Below are positions 34,407-42,838 of a DNA stretch of 64,000 bases, piece after piece. The stretch covers positions 1 to 64,000 of the forward strand of contig NZ_BNBD01000009.1 in the NCBI RefSeq assembly GCF_014654785.1, given 5' to 3'. Each line of letters opens with the position of its first letter. The stretch's first letter is position 1. The notes beneath the pieces were generated by a model. It did not search any database and was not told the origin of the DNA. It was given only the letters and a program-made list of their open reading frames with translations. The stretch comes from Streptomyces mashuensis. Its GTDB lineage: Bacteria; Actinomycetota; Actinomycetes; Streptomycetales; Streptomycetaceae. The position numbers were made by a program, and so were the translations under genes.

Positions 34407-35861
34407 ATGGCTTACGACGATCTTCGCTCGTTCCTCCGGGCACTCGAGCGCGACGGCGACCTCAAGCGCGTCAAGGCCGAGGTCGACCCTCATCTGGAAG
34501 TCGGGGAGATCGTCGACAGGGTCAACAAGGCCGGCGGGCCGGCCCTGCTGTTCGAGAACGTCAAGGGCTCCGCCATGCCCCTGGCCATGAACGTCTACGG
34601 CACCGACCGCCGCCTCCTCAAGGCGCTCGGCCTGCGCTCGTACGACGAGATCGGCGAGAAGGTCGGCGGGCTGCTCAAGCCCGAGCTGCCGCACGGCTTC
34701 GTCGGCGTCCGCGAGGCGTTCGGCAAGCTCGGCGCGATGGCGCACGTGCCGCCGAAGAAGGTGAAGGGCGACGCTCCCGTCCAGGAGGTCGTGCTCACCG
34801 GCGACGACGTCGACCTCGACGCGCTGCCCGCGCTGTTCACCTGGCCCGAGGACGGCGGCTCGTTCTTCAACCTGGGCCTCACCCACACCAAGCACCCCGA
34901 GACCGGCGTCCGCAACCTCGGCCTCTACCGCCTCCAGCGCCACGACAAGCGCACCATCGGCATGCACTGGCAGATCCACAAGGACAGCCGCAACCACTAC
35001 CAGGTCGCCGCCCGCCGCGGCGAGCGGCTGCCCGTGGCCATCGCCTTCGGCTGCCCCCCGGCCGTCACCTACGCCTCCACCGCCCCGCTCCCCGGCGACA
35101 TCGACGAGTACCTCTTCGCCGGCTTCGTGCAGGGCAAGCGCATCGAGATGGTCGACTGCAAGACCGTGCCGCTCCAGGTCCCGGCCAACGCCGAGGTGGT
35201 CCTGGAGGGCTGGCTGGAGCCCGGCGAGATGCTGCCGGAGGGGCCGTTCGGCGACCACACCGGCTTCTACACGCCGCAGGAGCCCTTCCCCGCCCTCACC
35301 ATCGACTGCGTGACGATGCGGCGCCGGCCGCTGCTCCAGTCGATCGTCGTGGGCCGGCCGCCCACGGAGGACGGCCCGCTGGGCCGCGCCACCGAGCGGT
35401 TCTTCCTGCCCCTGCTGAAGATCATCGTCCCGGACATCGTGGACTACCACCTCCCCGAGTCCGGCGGCTTCCACAACTGCGCGATCGTCTCGATCGACAA
35501 GAAGTACCCCAAGCACGCCCAGAAGGTCATGCACGCCATCTGGGGCGCGCACATGATGTCGCTCACCAAGCTGATCGTCGTCGTGGACGCCGACTGCGAC
35601 GTCCACGACCTGCACGAGGTGTCCTGGCGAGCGCTGGGCAACGTCGACTACGCGCGCGACCTGACGGTCGTCGAGGGCCCCGTCGACCACCTCGACCACG
35701 CCTCGTACCAGCAGTTCTGGGGCGGCAAGGCCGGCATCGACGCCACCGCGAAGTGGCCCGAGGAGGGCTACACGCGCGACGGCGGCTGGCCGCGGATGGT
35801 GGAGTCGGACCCGGACGTCGCCGCACGGGTGACGCGCCGCTGGAAGGAGTACGGGCTGTGA
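34407..35861 (+). CDS. mqnL: UbiD-like decarboxylase of the futalosine pathway (MqnL)
   Basis: A 484-aa prenyl-FMN-dependent decarboxylase. UbiD features: DLDALPALFTWPEDGGSFF, LGLYRLQRHDKRTIGMHWQIHKD, and LPEGPFGDHTGFY with Glu of the active-site trio. In Streptomyces the mqnL-mqnP-ubiX group converts the bicyclic acid from MqnD into demethylmenaquinone together with the prenyltransferase. The ATG follows GGAAGG. The stop overlaps a GTG that looks like a former mqnP start: copy 1 of a 16-bp duplication covers 35846-35861. Confidence 0.9.
   Translation: MAYDDLRSFLRALERDGDLKRVKAEVDPHLEVGEIVDRVNKAGGPALLFENVKGSAMPLAMNVYGTDRRLLKALGLRSYDEIGEKVGGLLKPELPHGFVGVREAFGKLGAMAHVPPKKVKGDAPVQEVVLTGDDVDLDALPALFTWPEDGGSFFNLGLTHTKHPETGVRNLGLYRLQRHDKRTIGMHWQIHKDSRNHYQVAARRGERLPVAIAFGCPPAVTYASTAPLPGDIDEYLFAGFVQGKRIEMVDCKTVPLQVPANAEVVLEGWLEPGEMLPEGPFGDHTGFYTPQEPFPALTIDCVTMRRRPLLQSIVVGRPPTEDGPLGRATERFFLPLLKIIVPDIVDYHLPESGGFHNCAIVSIDKKYPKHAQKVMHAIWGAHMMSLTKLIVVVDADCDVHDLHEVSWRALGNVDYARDLTVVEGPVDHLDHASYQQFWGGKAGIDATAKWPEEGYTRDGGWPRMVESDPDVAARVTRRWKEYGL
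35846..35861 (+). repeat. copy 1 of 16-bp direct repeat at the mqnL/mqnP junction
   Basis: GGAGTACGGGCTGTGA, the last codons and stop of mqnL. It recurs with one change (GGAGTACGGCCTGTGA) at 35929-35944, across the mqnP start codon. The two copies flank a 67-nt insert. Confidence 0.8.
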
Positions 35862-35899
35862 CAGTCCTCGGCAGTATGGGAACGGGCAGCGTGAAGCCG

Positions 35900-35928
35900 G
35901 GATCTCCCCGCTTCCGCGGGGGTGAACC
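35900..35928 (+). repeat. single CRISPR-repeat-like sequence (type I-E like)
   Basis: 29 bp beginning GGATCTCCCCGC and ending GCGGGGGTGAACC, with a 7-bp palindromic stem (CCCCGC/GCGGGG). This is the form of a type I-E repeat such as E. coli's, which has TCCCCGC, a 4-nt loop, GCGGGG and a TAAACC end. Only one copy exists here, with no cas genes or array. It ends exactly where copy 2 of the 16-bp duplication begins. Confidence 0.5.
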
Positions 35929-35944
35929 GGAGTACGGCCTGTGA
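35929..35944 (+). repeat. copy 2 of 16-bp direct repeat, contains the mqnP start
   Basis: GGAGTACGGCCTGTGA matches 35846-35861 at 15 of 16 positions. It supplies both the ribosome site (GGAG) and the GTG start of mqnP. Confidence 0.8.
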
Positions 35945-36849
35945 GCTCGGCTGCCGCCGCGGCGGTTCCCCAGCCCGGTCGGACCAGGGCCTTCCTGCGC
36001 CTGGTGATGATCGAGCACTCGGTCTTCGCGCTGCCCTTCGCCTACATCGCCTCGCTGACGGCGATGCACGAGGACGAGGGCCGCATCGACTGGTGGACGC
36101 TCCTCCTCGTCACCGTCGCCATGGTGGGCCTGCGCACCTTCGCCATGGCCGCCAACCGCATCATCGACCGCGAGATCGATGCCCGTAACCCGCGCACGGC
36201 CGGCCGCGAGCTGGTCACCGGCGCGGTGACGGTGCGCTCGGCGTGGACGGGCGCGCTGGTGGCCGCGGCCTTCTTCCTGGGCGCGGCGGCGCTGCTCAAC
36301 CCGCTGTGCCTGGCGCTGGCGCCGGTCGCCGTCGTGCCGATGGTGGTCTATCCGTACGGCAAGCGGTTCACGCACTTCCCGCACGCCATCCTCGGCCTGG
36401 CGCAGGCCATCGGCCCGGTGGGCGCGTGGCTGGCGGTGACGGGCTCCTGGTCGTGGGACGCGGTGATCCTGGGCCTGGCCGTGGGGCTGTGGATCGGCGG
36501 CTTCGACCTGATCTACGCGTGCCAGGACGTGGCGTCCGACCGCGAGCACGGCGTGAAGTCCACGCCGGCCCGCTTCGGCGTGGCGGCGTCGCTGTACGGC
36601 GCGCGGGTGTGCCACGTCCTGACGACGGTGCTGCTGGCGTGGTACGCGCTGGCGACGCACGCGGGCACGTTCTTCTGGACGGGGCTGGTGGTGGTCGCGG
36701 CGACGTTCGTGTACGAGCACAGCATCGTGCGCCCGGACGACCTGTCGCGGCTCAACCGGGCGTTCTTCACCGTGAACGGTGTCATCGGCATCTGCCTGTT
36801 CGTGTTCACGTTGATCGACCTGTTCGCGCGCGGGCTGAGCATCGTCTGA
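35941..36849 (+). CDS. mqnP: UbiA-family prenyltransferase of the futalosine pathway (MqnP)
   Basis: A 302-aa membrane prenyltransferase with 8-9 helices that attaches the polyprenyl tail to the naphthoate precursor. The first Asp-rich motif is AANRIIDREIDARNPRTAGR (NxxxDxxxD) near residue 72, and the second is YACQDVASDREHGV near 196. The GTG start follows GGAG within the duplicated 16 bp, so the insert upstream has separated a pair that probably once overlapped. It follows mqnL in the same operon; a terminator lies after it. Confidence 0.9.
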   Translation: MSSAAAAAVPQPGRTRAFLRLVMIEHSVFALPFAYIASLTAMHEDEGRIDWWTLLLVTVAMVGLRTFAMAANRIIDREIDARNPRTAGRELVTGAVTVRSAWTGALVAAAFFLGAAALLNPLCLALAPVAVVPMVVYPYGKRFTHFPHAILGLAQAIGPVGAWLAVTGSWSWDAVILGLAVGLWIGGFDLIYACQDVASDREHGVKSTPARFGVAASLYGARVCHVLTTVLLAWYALATHAGTFFWTGLVVVAATFVYEHSIVRPDDLSRLNRAFFTVNGVIGICLFVFTLIDLFARGLSIV

Positions 36850-36866
36850 CGCGTCGTAGGCCATGC

Positions 36867-36906
36867 GCGAGGGGCGGCACCCACTCCGGTGGGTGCCGCC
36901 CCTCGC
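36867..36906 (+). terminator. terminator between mqnP and ubiX
   Basis: A perfect stem of about 18 bp (GCGAGGGGCGGCACCCAC with its complement) and loop TCCG, 18 nt after the mqnP stop. Confidence 0.85.
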
Positions 36907-36961
36907 GTGTGCCCGGCAGGGTGCGCCCGGCGCCCCGCCGGGCGGAGGCGCGTCGGCCGGA

Positions 36962-36967
36962 TAGGCT
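36962..36967 (+). promoter_or_regulatory. -10 box of ubiX, leaderless-type spacing
   Basis: TAGGCT lies 7 nt before the GTG start of ubiX, with no ribosome site between them. Transcription would begin at the start codon. The preceding terminator supports a separate promoter. Confidence 0.45.
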
Positions 36968-36974
36968 CGGTGCC

Positions 36975-37655
36975 GTGGAGCCGTACGAAGAGACGCGGCG
37001 CCGGCCCTGGGTGGTCGGCGTCTCCGGCGCGTCCGGGACGCCGTACGCGGCCGCCGTGCTGCGCGGGCTGCTGGCGGCCGGCGAGGCCGTGGACCTGGTG
37101 GTGAGCCGGGCCGCGCGGCTGACGCTGCTGGACGAGACCGGGATCCGCTTCCGGGACGCGCACTGGCGCGAGGACCTGGCGGAGTGGCTGGCGCGGGGCG
37201 CGGACGGCAAGCCGCACCCCGCGGGGGTGCCGGAGCTGTCCGGCGTACGGCACTGGGCGGCCGGCGACCTGGCCGCGGGGCCGTCCTCGGGGTCGTACCC
37301 CGCGAAGGGGATGCTGATCGTGCCGGCGAGCACCGCATCGGTGGCCGGTGTGGCGCTGGGGCTGTCGAAGGACCTGTTGCAGCGCGTGGCGAGCGTGACG
37401 CTGAAGGAGCGCCGGCCGTTGATCGTCGCGGTGCGGGAGACGCCGCTCGGCGGTCAGACGCTCCGGCAGCTGGTGGCGCTCGACGACGCGGGGGCCGTGG
37501 TGCTGCCCGCCTCGCCCGCGTTCTACGCGGGGGCGACGCACATCCAGGACCTGGTGGACTTCGTCGCCGGGCGGGTGCTGGACGCGGCGGGGGTGCCGCA
37601 CCGGCTCTACCGCCGCTGGGGAGGAGAGCTCGGTGGGGCTCGTGGTGAGGGTTAG
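36975..37655 (+). CDS. ubiX: UbiX-type flavin prenyltransferase
   Basis: A 226-aa flavoprotein that prenylates FMN; prenyl-FMN is the cofactor of UbiD enzymes such as MqnL. FMN-site motifs are VVGVSGASGTPYAAAVLRGL, VPASTASVAGVALGLS and VVLPASPAFYAG, with RPLIVAVRETPL. The GTG start lies just after TAGGCT, suggesting leaderless translation. It includes an extra segment near residues 65-95 compared with short UbiX proteins. The clear functional partner is mqnL, 1.1 kb upstream. Confidence 0.9.
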   Translation: MEPYEETRRRPWVVGVSGASGTPYAAAVLRGLLAAGEAVDLVVSRAARLTLLDETGIRFRDAHWREDLAEWLARGADGKPHPAGVPELSGVRHWAAGDLAAGPSSGSYPAKGMLIVPASTASVAGVALGLSKDLLQRVASVTLKERRPLIVAVRETPLGGQTLRQLVALDDAGAVVLPASPAFYAGATHIQDLVDFVAGRVLDAAGVPHRLYRRWGGELGGARGEG

Positions 37656-37663
37656 GGCTGGCG

Positions 37664-37804
37664 CTAGCGCTTCTTGGCGCGCGGCAGCCGGATCTTCACC
37701 GCGGCGGCACGCTGCAGGGCCGCCGGGGTCTGGTGGGCACGCGAGCGGTTGGCCAGGTCCTGCAGCTCGCGCATGCGGGCGTAGGCCATCTCGATCGAGT
37801 ACAC
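37664..37804 (-). CDS. small basic protein of unknown function (46 aa)
   Basis: GTG start at 37804 with AGGAG (10 nt) and GAGG (5 nt) upstream; an ATG five codons later is an alternative. The peptide starts MYSIEMAYARMRELQDLANR and ends RLPRAKKR. It is predicted helical, amphipathic and basic, with no signal or membrane segment. It lies between ubiX and the Lrp regulator on the opposite strand. I believe similar short proteins occur at this place in other streptomycetes, but cannot check. Confidence 0.6.
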   Translation of the reverse strand: MYSIEMAYARMRELQDLANRSRAHQTPAALQRAAAVKIRLPRAKKR

Positions 37805-37945
37805 GGGGGCCTCACTCCTGAGAGATCGAAGGATCGTCGTTGATTCAGTGATCTGATGAAAGATTTACGGGGTTTGGCGCCCCGTACGCCTTAGATTCTA
37901 CACCCGAAACGTTGAGTTCGCTCATTATTTGAAAGGTGCCAGGCT

Positions 37946-38401
37946 ATGGACGCGGTGGACAGGCAGCTCATCCAGGCGCTGCGGGAGAACGGCCGGGCGT
38001 CGTACGCCGAGCTGGGCAGGCTCGTGGGCCTGTCCGGGCCCAGCGTCACGGACCGGATCAACCGCCTGGAGGCGGCGGGCGTCATCACCGGCTACCGCGC
38101 CACCGTGAACGCCGCCTCGCTGGGCCTGGGCGTCACGGCGCTGATCGGCATCCAGCTCTCCGACGCGGCCGACCACGAGGACGTGGCGCGGCGGCTGCGC
38201 GACCTGGAGGAGATCGAGGACTGCTGGTTCATCGCGGGCGACGACTCGTACATGCTCAAGGTGCGGGTCGGTGACGTGGACGGGCTGGAGCGCACGATCC
38301 GGCGGCTGTCGGGCACCAAGGGCGTGAGCCGCACCCGCACCACCATCGTCCTGTCGACAAAGTGGGAGAACCGGGTCGGAGAGCTGCCCGAAGAGGCATA
38401 A
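37946..38401 (+). CDS. Lrp/AsnC family transcriptional regulator
   Basis: A 151-aa regulator. The N-terminal helix-turn-helix is IQALRENGRASYAELGRLVG then LSGPSVTDRINRLEAAGVI. The C-terminal RAM/ACT domain (about 65-145) has CWFIAGDDSYMLKVRV. Such proteins form octamers and bind amino acids. ATG after AAAGG. It precedes mqnE by 60 nt on the same strand, but a possible -10 (TACGCT) in the gap suggests mqnE has its own promoter. Target unknown. Confidence 0.88.
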   Translation: MDAVDRQLIQALRENGRASYAELGRLVGLSGPSVTDRINRLEAAGVITGYRATVNAASLGLGVTALIGIQLSDAADHEDVARRLRDLEEIEDCWFIAGDDSYMLKVRVGDVDGLERTIRRLSGTKGVSRTRTTIVLSTKWENRVGELPEEA

Positions 38402-38461
38402 CGGAGGGGGAGTACGCTTCCAGGGGTTGCACAGCGGAAGCGACAGAGAGGCGGCGCACCC

Positions 38462-39625
38462 ATGGACGCGGGGCTCAAGCGCGAGCTGGAGGAGAAGGTC
38501 CGTGCCGGAGAGCGGCTGTCCCGCGAGGACGGCATCGCCCTCTACGAGTCCGACGACCTGGCCTGGCTGGGCGGTCTCGCCCACGAGGTGCGCACCCGTA
38601 AGAACGGTGACGTGGTGCACTTCAACGTCAACCGGCACCTCAACATGACCAATGTGTGCACCGCGTCCTGCGCGTACTGCTCCTTCCAGCGCAAGCCGGG
38701 GGAGAAGGACGCCTACACGATGCGCATCGAGGAGGCCGTGCGGCTGGCCAAGGCGATGGAGAGCGAGAACCTCACCGAGCTCCACATCGTCAACGGCCTG
38801 CACCCCACCCTCCCCTGGCGCTACTACCCGCGCTCGCTGCGGGAGCTGAAGAAGGCGCTGCCGGGCGTCTCGCTGAAGGCGTTCACCGCCACCGAGATCC
38901 ACCACTTCGAGAAGATCTCCGGCCTGCCGGCCTCGGAGATCCTCGACGAGCTGATCGACGCCGGTCTGGAGTCGCTGACCGGTGGCGGCGCGGAGATCTT
39001 CGACTGGGAGGTCCGGCAGCACATCGTCGACCACGACACCCACTGGGAGGACTGGTCGCGCATCCACCGTCTCGCGCACGAGAAGGGTCTCAAGACCCCG
39101 TGCACGATGCTCTACGGGCACGTCGAGGAGCCGCGCCACCGCGTGGACCACGTGCTGCGGCTGCGTGAGCTCCAGGACGAGACGGGCGGCTTCCAGGTCT
39201 TCATCCCGCTGCGCTACCAGCACGACTTCGTGGACATGAAGGACGGCAAGGTCCGCAACCGGCTCCAGGCCCGCACCACGATGGCCACCGGCGCGGAGGC
39301 GCTGAAGACCTTCGCGGTCTCCCGGCTGCTGTTCGACAACGTGCCGCACGTGAAGGTGTTCTGGGTCATGCACGGCGTGCAGACCGCGCAGCTCGCGCTC
39401 CAGCACGGCGCCGACGACATGGACGGCTCGGTCGTCGAGTACAAGATCACGCACGATGCCGACAACTACGGCACGCCGAACAAGCTCACCCGCGACGACC
39501 TGCTGGAACTCATCCGCGAGGCGGGCTTCCGGCCGGTGGAGCGCAATACGCGCTACGAGATCATCCGCGAGTACCCGGGTCCCGACGCGGCGCTGCGCGA
39601 GTCGCCGCAGCCGATGCGCGTGTGA
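38462..39625 (+). CDS. mqnE: aminofutalosine synthase MqnE
   Basis: A 387-aa radical SAM enzyme that joins SAM to the product of MqnA (3-enolpyruvyl benzoate) to make aminofutalosine. The cluster motif CTASCAYCSF (CxxxCxxC) follows NRHLNMTNV. GGGAEIFDWEVR and TPCTMLYGHVEE are typical of the MqnE branch. ATG after GAGAGG. It is separated from mqnL-mqnP-ubiX by the small protein and the Lrp gene. Confidence 0.94.
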   Translation: MDAGLKRELEEKVRAGERLSREDGIALYESDDLAWLGGLAHEVRTRKNGDVVHFNVNRHLNMTNVCTASCAYCSFQRKPGEKDAYTMRIEEAVRLAKAMESENLTELHIVNGLHPTLPWRYYPRSLRELKKALPGVSLKAFTATEIHHFEKISGLPASEILDELIDAGLESLTGGGAEIFDWEVRQHIVDHDTHWEDWSRIHRLAHEKGLKTPCTMLYGHVEEPRHRVDHVLRLRELQDETGGFQVFIPLRYQHDFVDMKDGKVRNRLQARTTMATGAEALKTFAVSRLLFDNVPHVKVFWVMHGVQTAQLALQHGADDMDGSVVEYKITHDADNYGTPNKLTRDDLLELIREAGFRPVERNTRYEIIREYPGPDAALRESPQPMRV

Positions 39626-39719
39626 CGTGACGGGTGAGGTGCGGGCATGACGGTTCCGTCCGGCCCGTGCTTGACTGGTTGCGACCCTTTCGGTTGTCGT
39701 TGAGAAGAAGGTCCCGCCC

Positions 39720-40052
39720 GTGAACAGCGAGAAGAACCAGACCGGCCAGAGCGGCCCGAGCGGCGCCGGCGCCCCGCGATTCGCCTCGCTCCGTTACACC
39801 GCCCTGCGTGCGGCGCTGTTCGTCGCCTGTTTCGCGGTGGTGTGGGGGCTGTGCGCGGCGCGCCTGATCCCGCTGGGCGTGGGCCGGTCGAACCTGGTGT
39901 GGATGGTGCTGCTGGCGCTGATCCTGTCGGCGCCGCTGAGCTGGGTGCTGCTGCGCAAGCAGCGCGAGGCGATGTCGGAGCAGATCGTGGACCGGGTGGA
40001 CCGCGCGAAGGCCCGCATCGCCGCCAACGCAGGCCAGGAGGACGGGGTGTGA
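39720..40052 (+). CDS. DUF4229 small membrane protein
   Basis: A 110-aa protein with two membrane helices (AALFVACFAVVWGLCAARLI and LVWMVLLALILSAPLSWVLL), then a basic region (LRKQREAMSEQIVDRVDRAK). It fits DUF4229. GTG start after AAGGT. A TTGACT about 50 nt upstream may be a -35 box. Role unknown; it follows mqnE in streptomycetes as far as I recall. Confidence 0.78.
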   Translation: MNSEKNQTGQSGPSGAGAPRFASLRYTALRAALFVACFAVVWGLCAARLIPLGVGRSNLVWMVLLALILSAPLSWVLLRKQREAMSEQIVDRVDRAKARIAANAGQEDGV

Positions 40053-40092
40053 CCTCCGCCCCTCCGTCAATGTAAGCCTCGTCACATCTCCG

Positions 40093-40135
40093 GAACGCCC
40101 CGGCGCGGGAACAACCCCTCCGCGCCGGGGCGTTC
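40093..40135 (+). terminator. terminator after the DUF4229 gene
   Basis: A 15-bp stem, GAACGCCCCGGCGCG with CGCGCCGGGGCGTTC, with a 13-nt loop. Confidence 0.8.
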
Positions 40136-40234
40136 GCGTTCTCGTATGCCCATGACCCAAAGGCGTCCTTTAGGTCCCTCAAAGCATCGGTTGTTACGGT
40201 GTGGGAGTCCCCAGCGAGCCCATCGGAGAGTGCG

Positions 40235-41578
40235 TTGTCTTCCGTGTCCCCCGAGTCGTCCCCCGAGGCCCCCGTGCCCTCGGGGCGCCGCATACCCAAG
40301 GTTCCCTTCTGGGCGCAGATCCTCCTCGCCCTCGTGCTGGGCGGACTGCTGGGCTGGGCCGCCAAGAGCGGTGACATCGCCTGGCTGCGGACCACGCTCG
40401 ACAAGACCGGCAGCATCTTCGTCCAGCTGCTGATGGTCGTGGTGGCGCCGCTCGTCTTCTTCGCGATCCTGGTGTCGATCACCAACCTGCGGAACGTCTC
40501 GAACGCCGCCCGCCTGGCCACCCGCACCCTGCTGTGGTTCATGGTGACCTCGCTGATCGCCGTGGTCATCGGCCTCGTCATCGGCCTGCTCACCGACCCG
40601 GGCTCCGGTACGGGCCTGACCGCCGCGGACGGCGCCGACCCCAAGAAGAAGGGGTCGTGGCTGGACTTCCTCACGGGCATCGTGCCGACGGACGTCATCA
40701 CGCCGTTCACCCAGCTGAACGTCCTCCAGATCGTCTTCATGGCCGCCGTCGCCGGCATCGCCGTGCTCCAGCTCGGCGAGAAGGCCCAGCCGCTGCTGAC
40801 GTTCAGCGAATCGGTTCTCCAGCTGCTCCAGAAGGTGCTCTGGTGGGTCATCCGGCTCGCCCCGCTGGGCAGCCTCGGCCTGGTCGGCAAGGCCGTCTAC
40901 AAGTACGGCTGGGACCTCATCGGCAAGTACGCCACCTTCACGGCGGACATCTACGTCGGCTGCGCCATCGTGCTGTTCGTCGTCTACCCGCTGCTGCTGG
41001 CCACGGTCGCCAAGGTCAGCCCGGTCCGCTTCTTCAAGGGCGCCTGGCCCGCCATCCAGCTGGCCTTCGTCTCCCGCTCCTCGGTGGGCACCATGCCCCT
41101 CACCCAGCGGGTCACCGAGCGCCTCGGCGTGCCGCGCGAGTACGCGTCCTTCGCGGTGCCGTTCGGCTCCACGACCAAGATGGACGGCTGCGCCTCGATC
41201 TACCCGGCCATCGCCGCGATCTTCGTCGCCCAGGTCTTCGGTGTGCACCTGGAGCTCCGCGACTACCTGCTGATCGTCTTCGTCTCGGTCATCGGCTCCG
41301 CCGCCACCGCCGGCCTCACCGGCGCCACGGTGATGCTCACCCTGACCCTGTCGACGCTGGGCCTGCCGATGGCGGGCGTGGGCCTGCTGCTGGCCATCGA
41401 CCCGATCGTGGACATGATGCGCACGGCGACGAACGTCGCCGGCCAGTCGGTCGTTCCGATCATCGTCGCGTCCCGCGAGAACATCCTCGACCGCGAGGCG
41501 TACGCCACGGCCGACGGCTCGAAGCTGGACGACGAGCAGGAGGCCGCCGAGGCCCCCGCCGCCCTGGCCGCCGCGTAG
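40235..41578 (+). CDS. dicarboxylate/amino acid:cation symporter (DAACS family)
   Basis: A 447-aa transporter of the DctA/GltP family with eight helices and two re-entrant loops. The serine-rich loop is FVSRSSVGTMPLTQRV, the TM7 motif is FGSTTKMDGCASIYP and the TM8 segment is DMMRTATNVAGQS. It moves C4-dicarboxylates or acidic amino acids with Na+ or H+; the exact substrate is not clear. The TTG at 40235 follows GGAGAG and is preferred to GTG 40199. A small AAAGG/CCTTT dyad lies about 75 nt upstream. Transcribed alone. Confidence 0.9.
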   Translation: MSSVSPESSPEAPVPSGRRIPKVPFWAQILLALVLGGLLGWAAKSGDIAWLRTTLDKTGSIFVQLLMVVVAPLVFFAILVSITNLRNVSNAARLATRTLLWFMVTSLIAVVIGLVIGLLTDPGSGTGLTAADGADPKKKGSWLDFLTGIVPTDVITPFTQLNVLQIVFMAAVAGIAVLQLGEKAQPLLTFSESVLQLLQKVLWWVIRLAPLGSLGLVGKAVYKYGWDLIGKYATFTADIYVGCAIVLFVVYPLLLATVAKVSPVRFFKGAWPAIQLAFVSRSSVGTMPLTQRVTERLGVPREYASFAVPFGSTTKMDGCASIYPAIAAIFVAQVFGVHLELRDYLLIVFVSVIGSAATAGLTGATVMLTLTLSTLGLPMAGVGLLLAIDPIVDMMRTATNVAGQSVVPIIVASRENILDREAYATADGSKLDDEQEAAEAPAALAAA

Positions 41579-41655
41579 GCACGCGGAGGCGGGACCGCCG
41601 GCACGCTGCGCCCCCGGGCCCTCATGGGACCGGGGGCGTTCGGGGTTGCGGCGGG

Positions 41656-41847
41656 TCAGTCCGTGGTGGCCGGGACGACGAGGCAGTCCGGGCCCGGGAA
41701 GAGCAGGGTTTCGTGGCCGTCGGCGAAGCGGACGACGTAGGGCGGTGCGCCTTCTGCGCCGCGTACTTCGATGATCTCGCCGATGTGTTCCCTCATCCCC
41801 ACGATGCGTCCCTTGATGTGGACGCGGTCACCGACCGTTGCCTTCAT
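41656..41847 (-). CDS. DUF1918 domain protein
   Basis: A 63-aa protein: ATVGDRVHIKGRIVGMREHIGE and PYVVRFADGHETLLFPGPD. This is the SH3-like DUF1918 family, widespread in actinobacteria and of unknown role. ATG at 41847 with GGGAAG a few nt upstream. It lies between the symporter gene and TetR. Confidence 0.82.
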   Translation of the reverse strand: MKATVGDRVHIKGRIVGMREHIGEIIEVRGAEGAPPYVVRFADGHETLLFPGPDCLVVPATTD

Positions 41848-42030
41848 GCGCTTCCCGACCGCCTTTCCTCCTGCCGACGCCAGAGCCGGAAGGGCCTTAC
41901 CCCGTTCTCGGTGCCGGTATCCGCGGCGGTCCGTCAGGTTCGGCCAGTCGGGCCGGAATTCATCCCTTGACGCCCCTGCGGCCCGTGATATTACTTGCCG
42001 GTAGCGTGACGGGGGGAGGGGGTTTCTGTC

Positions 42031-42741
42031 ATGAATGTGGTGAATGTGGTGAACGACGGACCGGCTGCACCGGGGGCGAGGGGGGCCCGGCGGCGGGCCG
42101 GGGGCGGGCGGGCGAAGCGCATGCCGCGCGAGGTGCGCGAGCGGCAGATGCTCGACGCCGCCGTGGAGGTGTTCGCCCGCCGCGGCTACAACGCCGCGTC
42201 GATGGACGAGATCGCCGAACTCGCCGGCGCCTCCAAGCCGCTGGTCTACCTCTACCTGCGGTCCAAGGAGGAGCTGTTCAGCGCCTGCCTCGAACGCGAG
42301 TCCGGCGCGCTCCTCGCCGCCGTCAAGGCGGCCGTCGACCCCGGCGCGCCCCCCGACCGCCGCCTGTGGGCGGCGCTGCGCGCCTTCTTCGCGCACACCG
42401 CCGCGCACCCCGCCGGGTGGGCCGTCGTCAGCGTCGAGGCCCGGCGGCACGGCGAGCCGTTCACCAACGCGGTCGCCGCGATGCGGCAGGAAATGGTGGG
42501 GCTCGTCGCCCGGCTCATCGCCGACACCGCCGAGGCGTGCGAGCACGCCGAGGCCGCCGGCCTCGCGCACGCCCTCGTCGGCGCCGCCGAGTCGCTCGCC
42601 GGCTGGGCCAACGCCGAACCCGGCGCCGTACCGTCCGCCCACGACGCCGCGGCCACCCTCATGAACGTCGCCTGGGTGGGGCTGGAGAACCTGCTCGGCG
42701 GCCGGAGCTGGACGCCCCCGGGGCCGGGTCCCCACTCCTGA
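42031..42741 (+). CDS. TetR/AcrR family transcriptional regulator
   Basis: A 236-aa regulator. The helix-turn-helix lies after a basic Ala/Gly/Arg tail: RQMLDAAVEVFARRGYNAAS, MDEIAELAGASKPLVYLYLRSKEELF (about 40-85). The C-terminal ligand domain is helical and FadR/FabR-like in length. It directly precedes an acyl-CoA ligase gene on the same strand (97-nt gap), so control of fatty acid use is a reasonable guess. No palindrome is clear in the gap. Confidence 0.85.
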   Translation: MNVVNVVNDGPAAPGARGARRRAGGGRAKRMPREVRERQMLDAAVEVFARRGYNAASMDEIAELAGASKPLVYLYLRSKEELFSACLERESGALLAAVKAAVDPGAPPDRRLWAALRAFFAHTAAHPAGWAVVSVEARRHGEPFTNAVAAMRQEMVGLVARLIADTAEACEHAEAAGLAHALVGAAESLAGWANAEPGAVPSAHDAAATLMNVAWVGLENLLGGRSWTPPGPGPHS

Positions 42742-42838
42742 CCCCACGTGGTCTGGAGCGCCGCGCGTACCCGGCGTACATTGCGGTCCGTCGGAACTAC
42801 CCCCGAGTAGGGGACAGTTGGCCGAACAGGAGCCGCAC

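Noticed and set aside
35862..35944. a functional CRISPR array
   Set aside because: Only one repeat-like unit, no second repeat at array spacing and no cas genes anywhere in the window; kept only as a solitary repeat.
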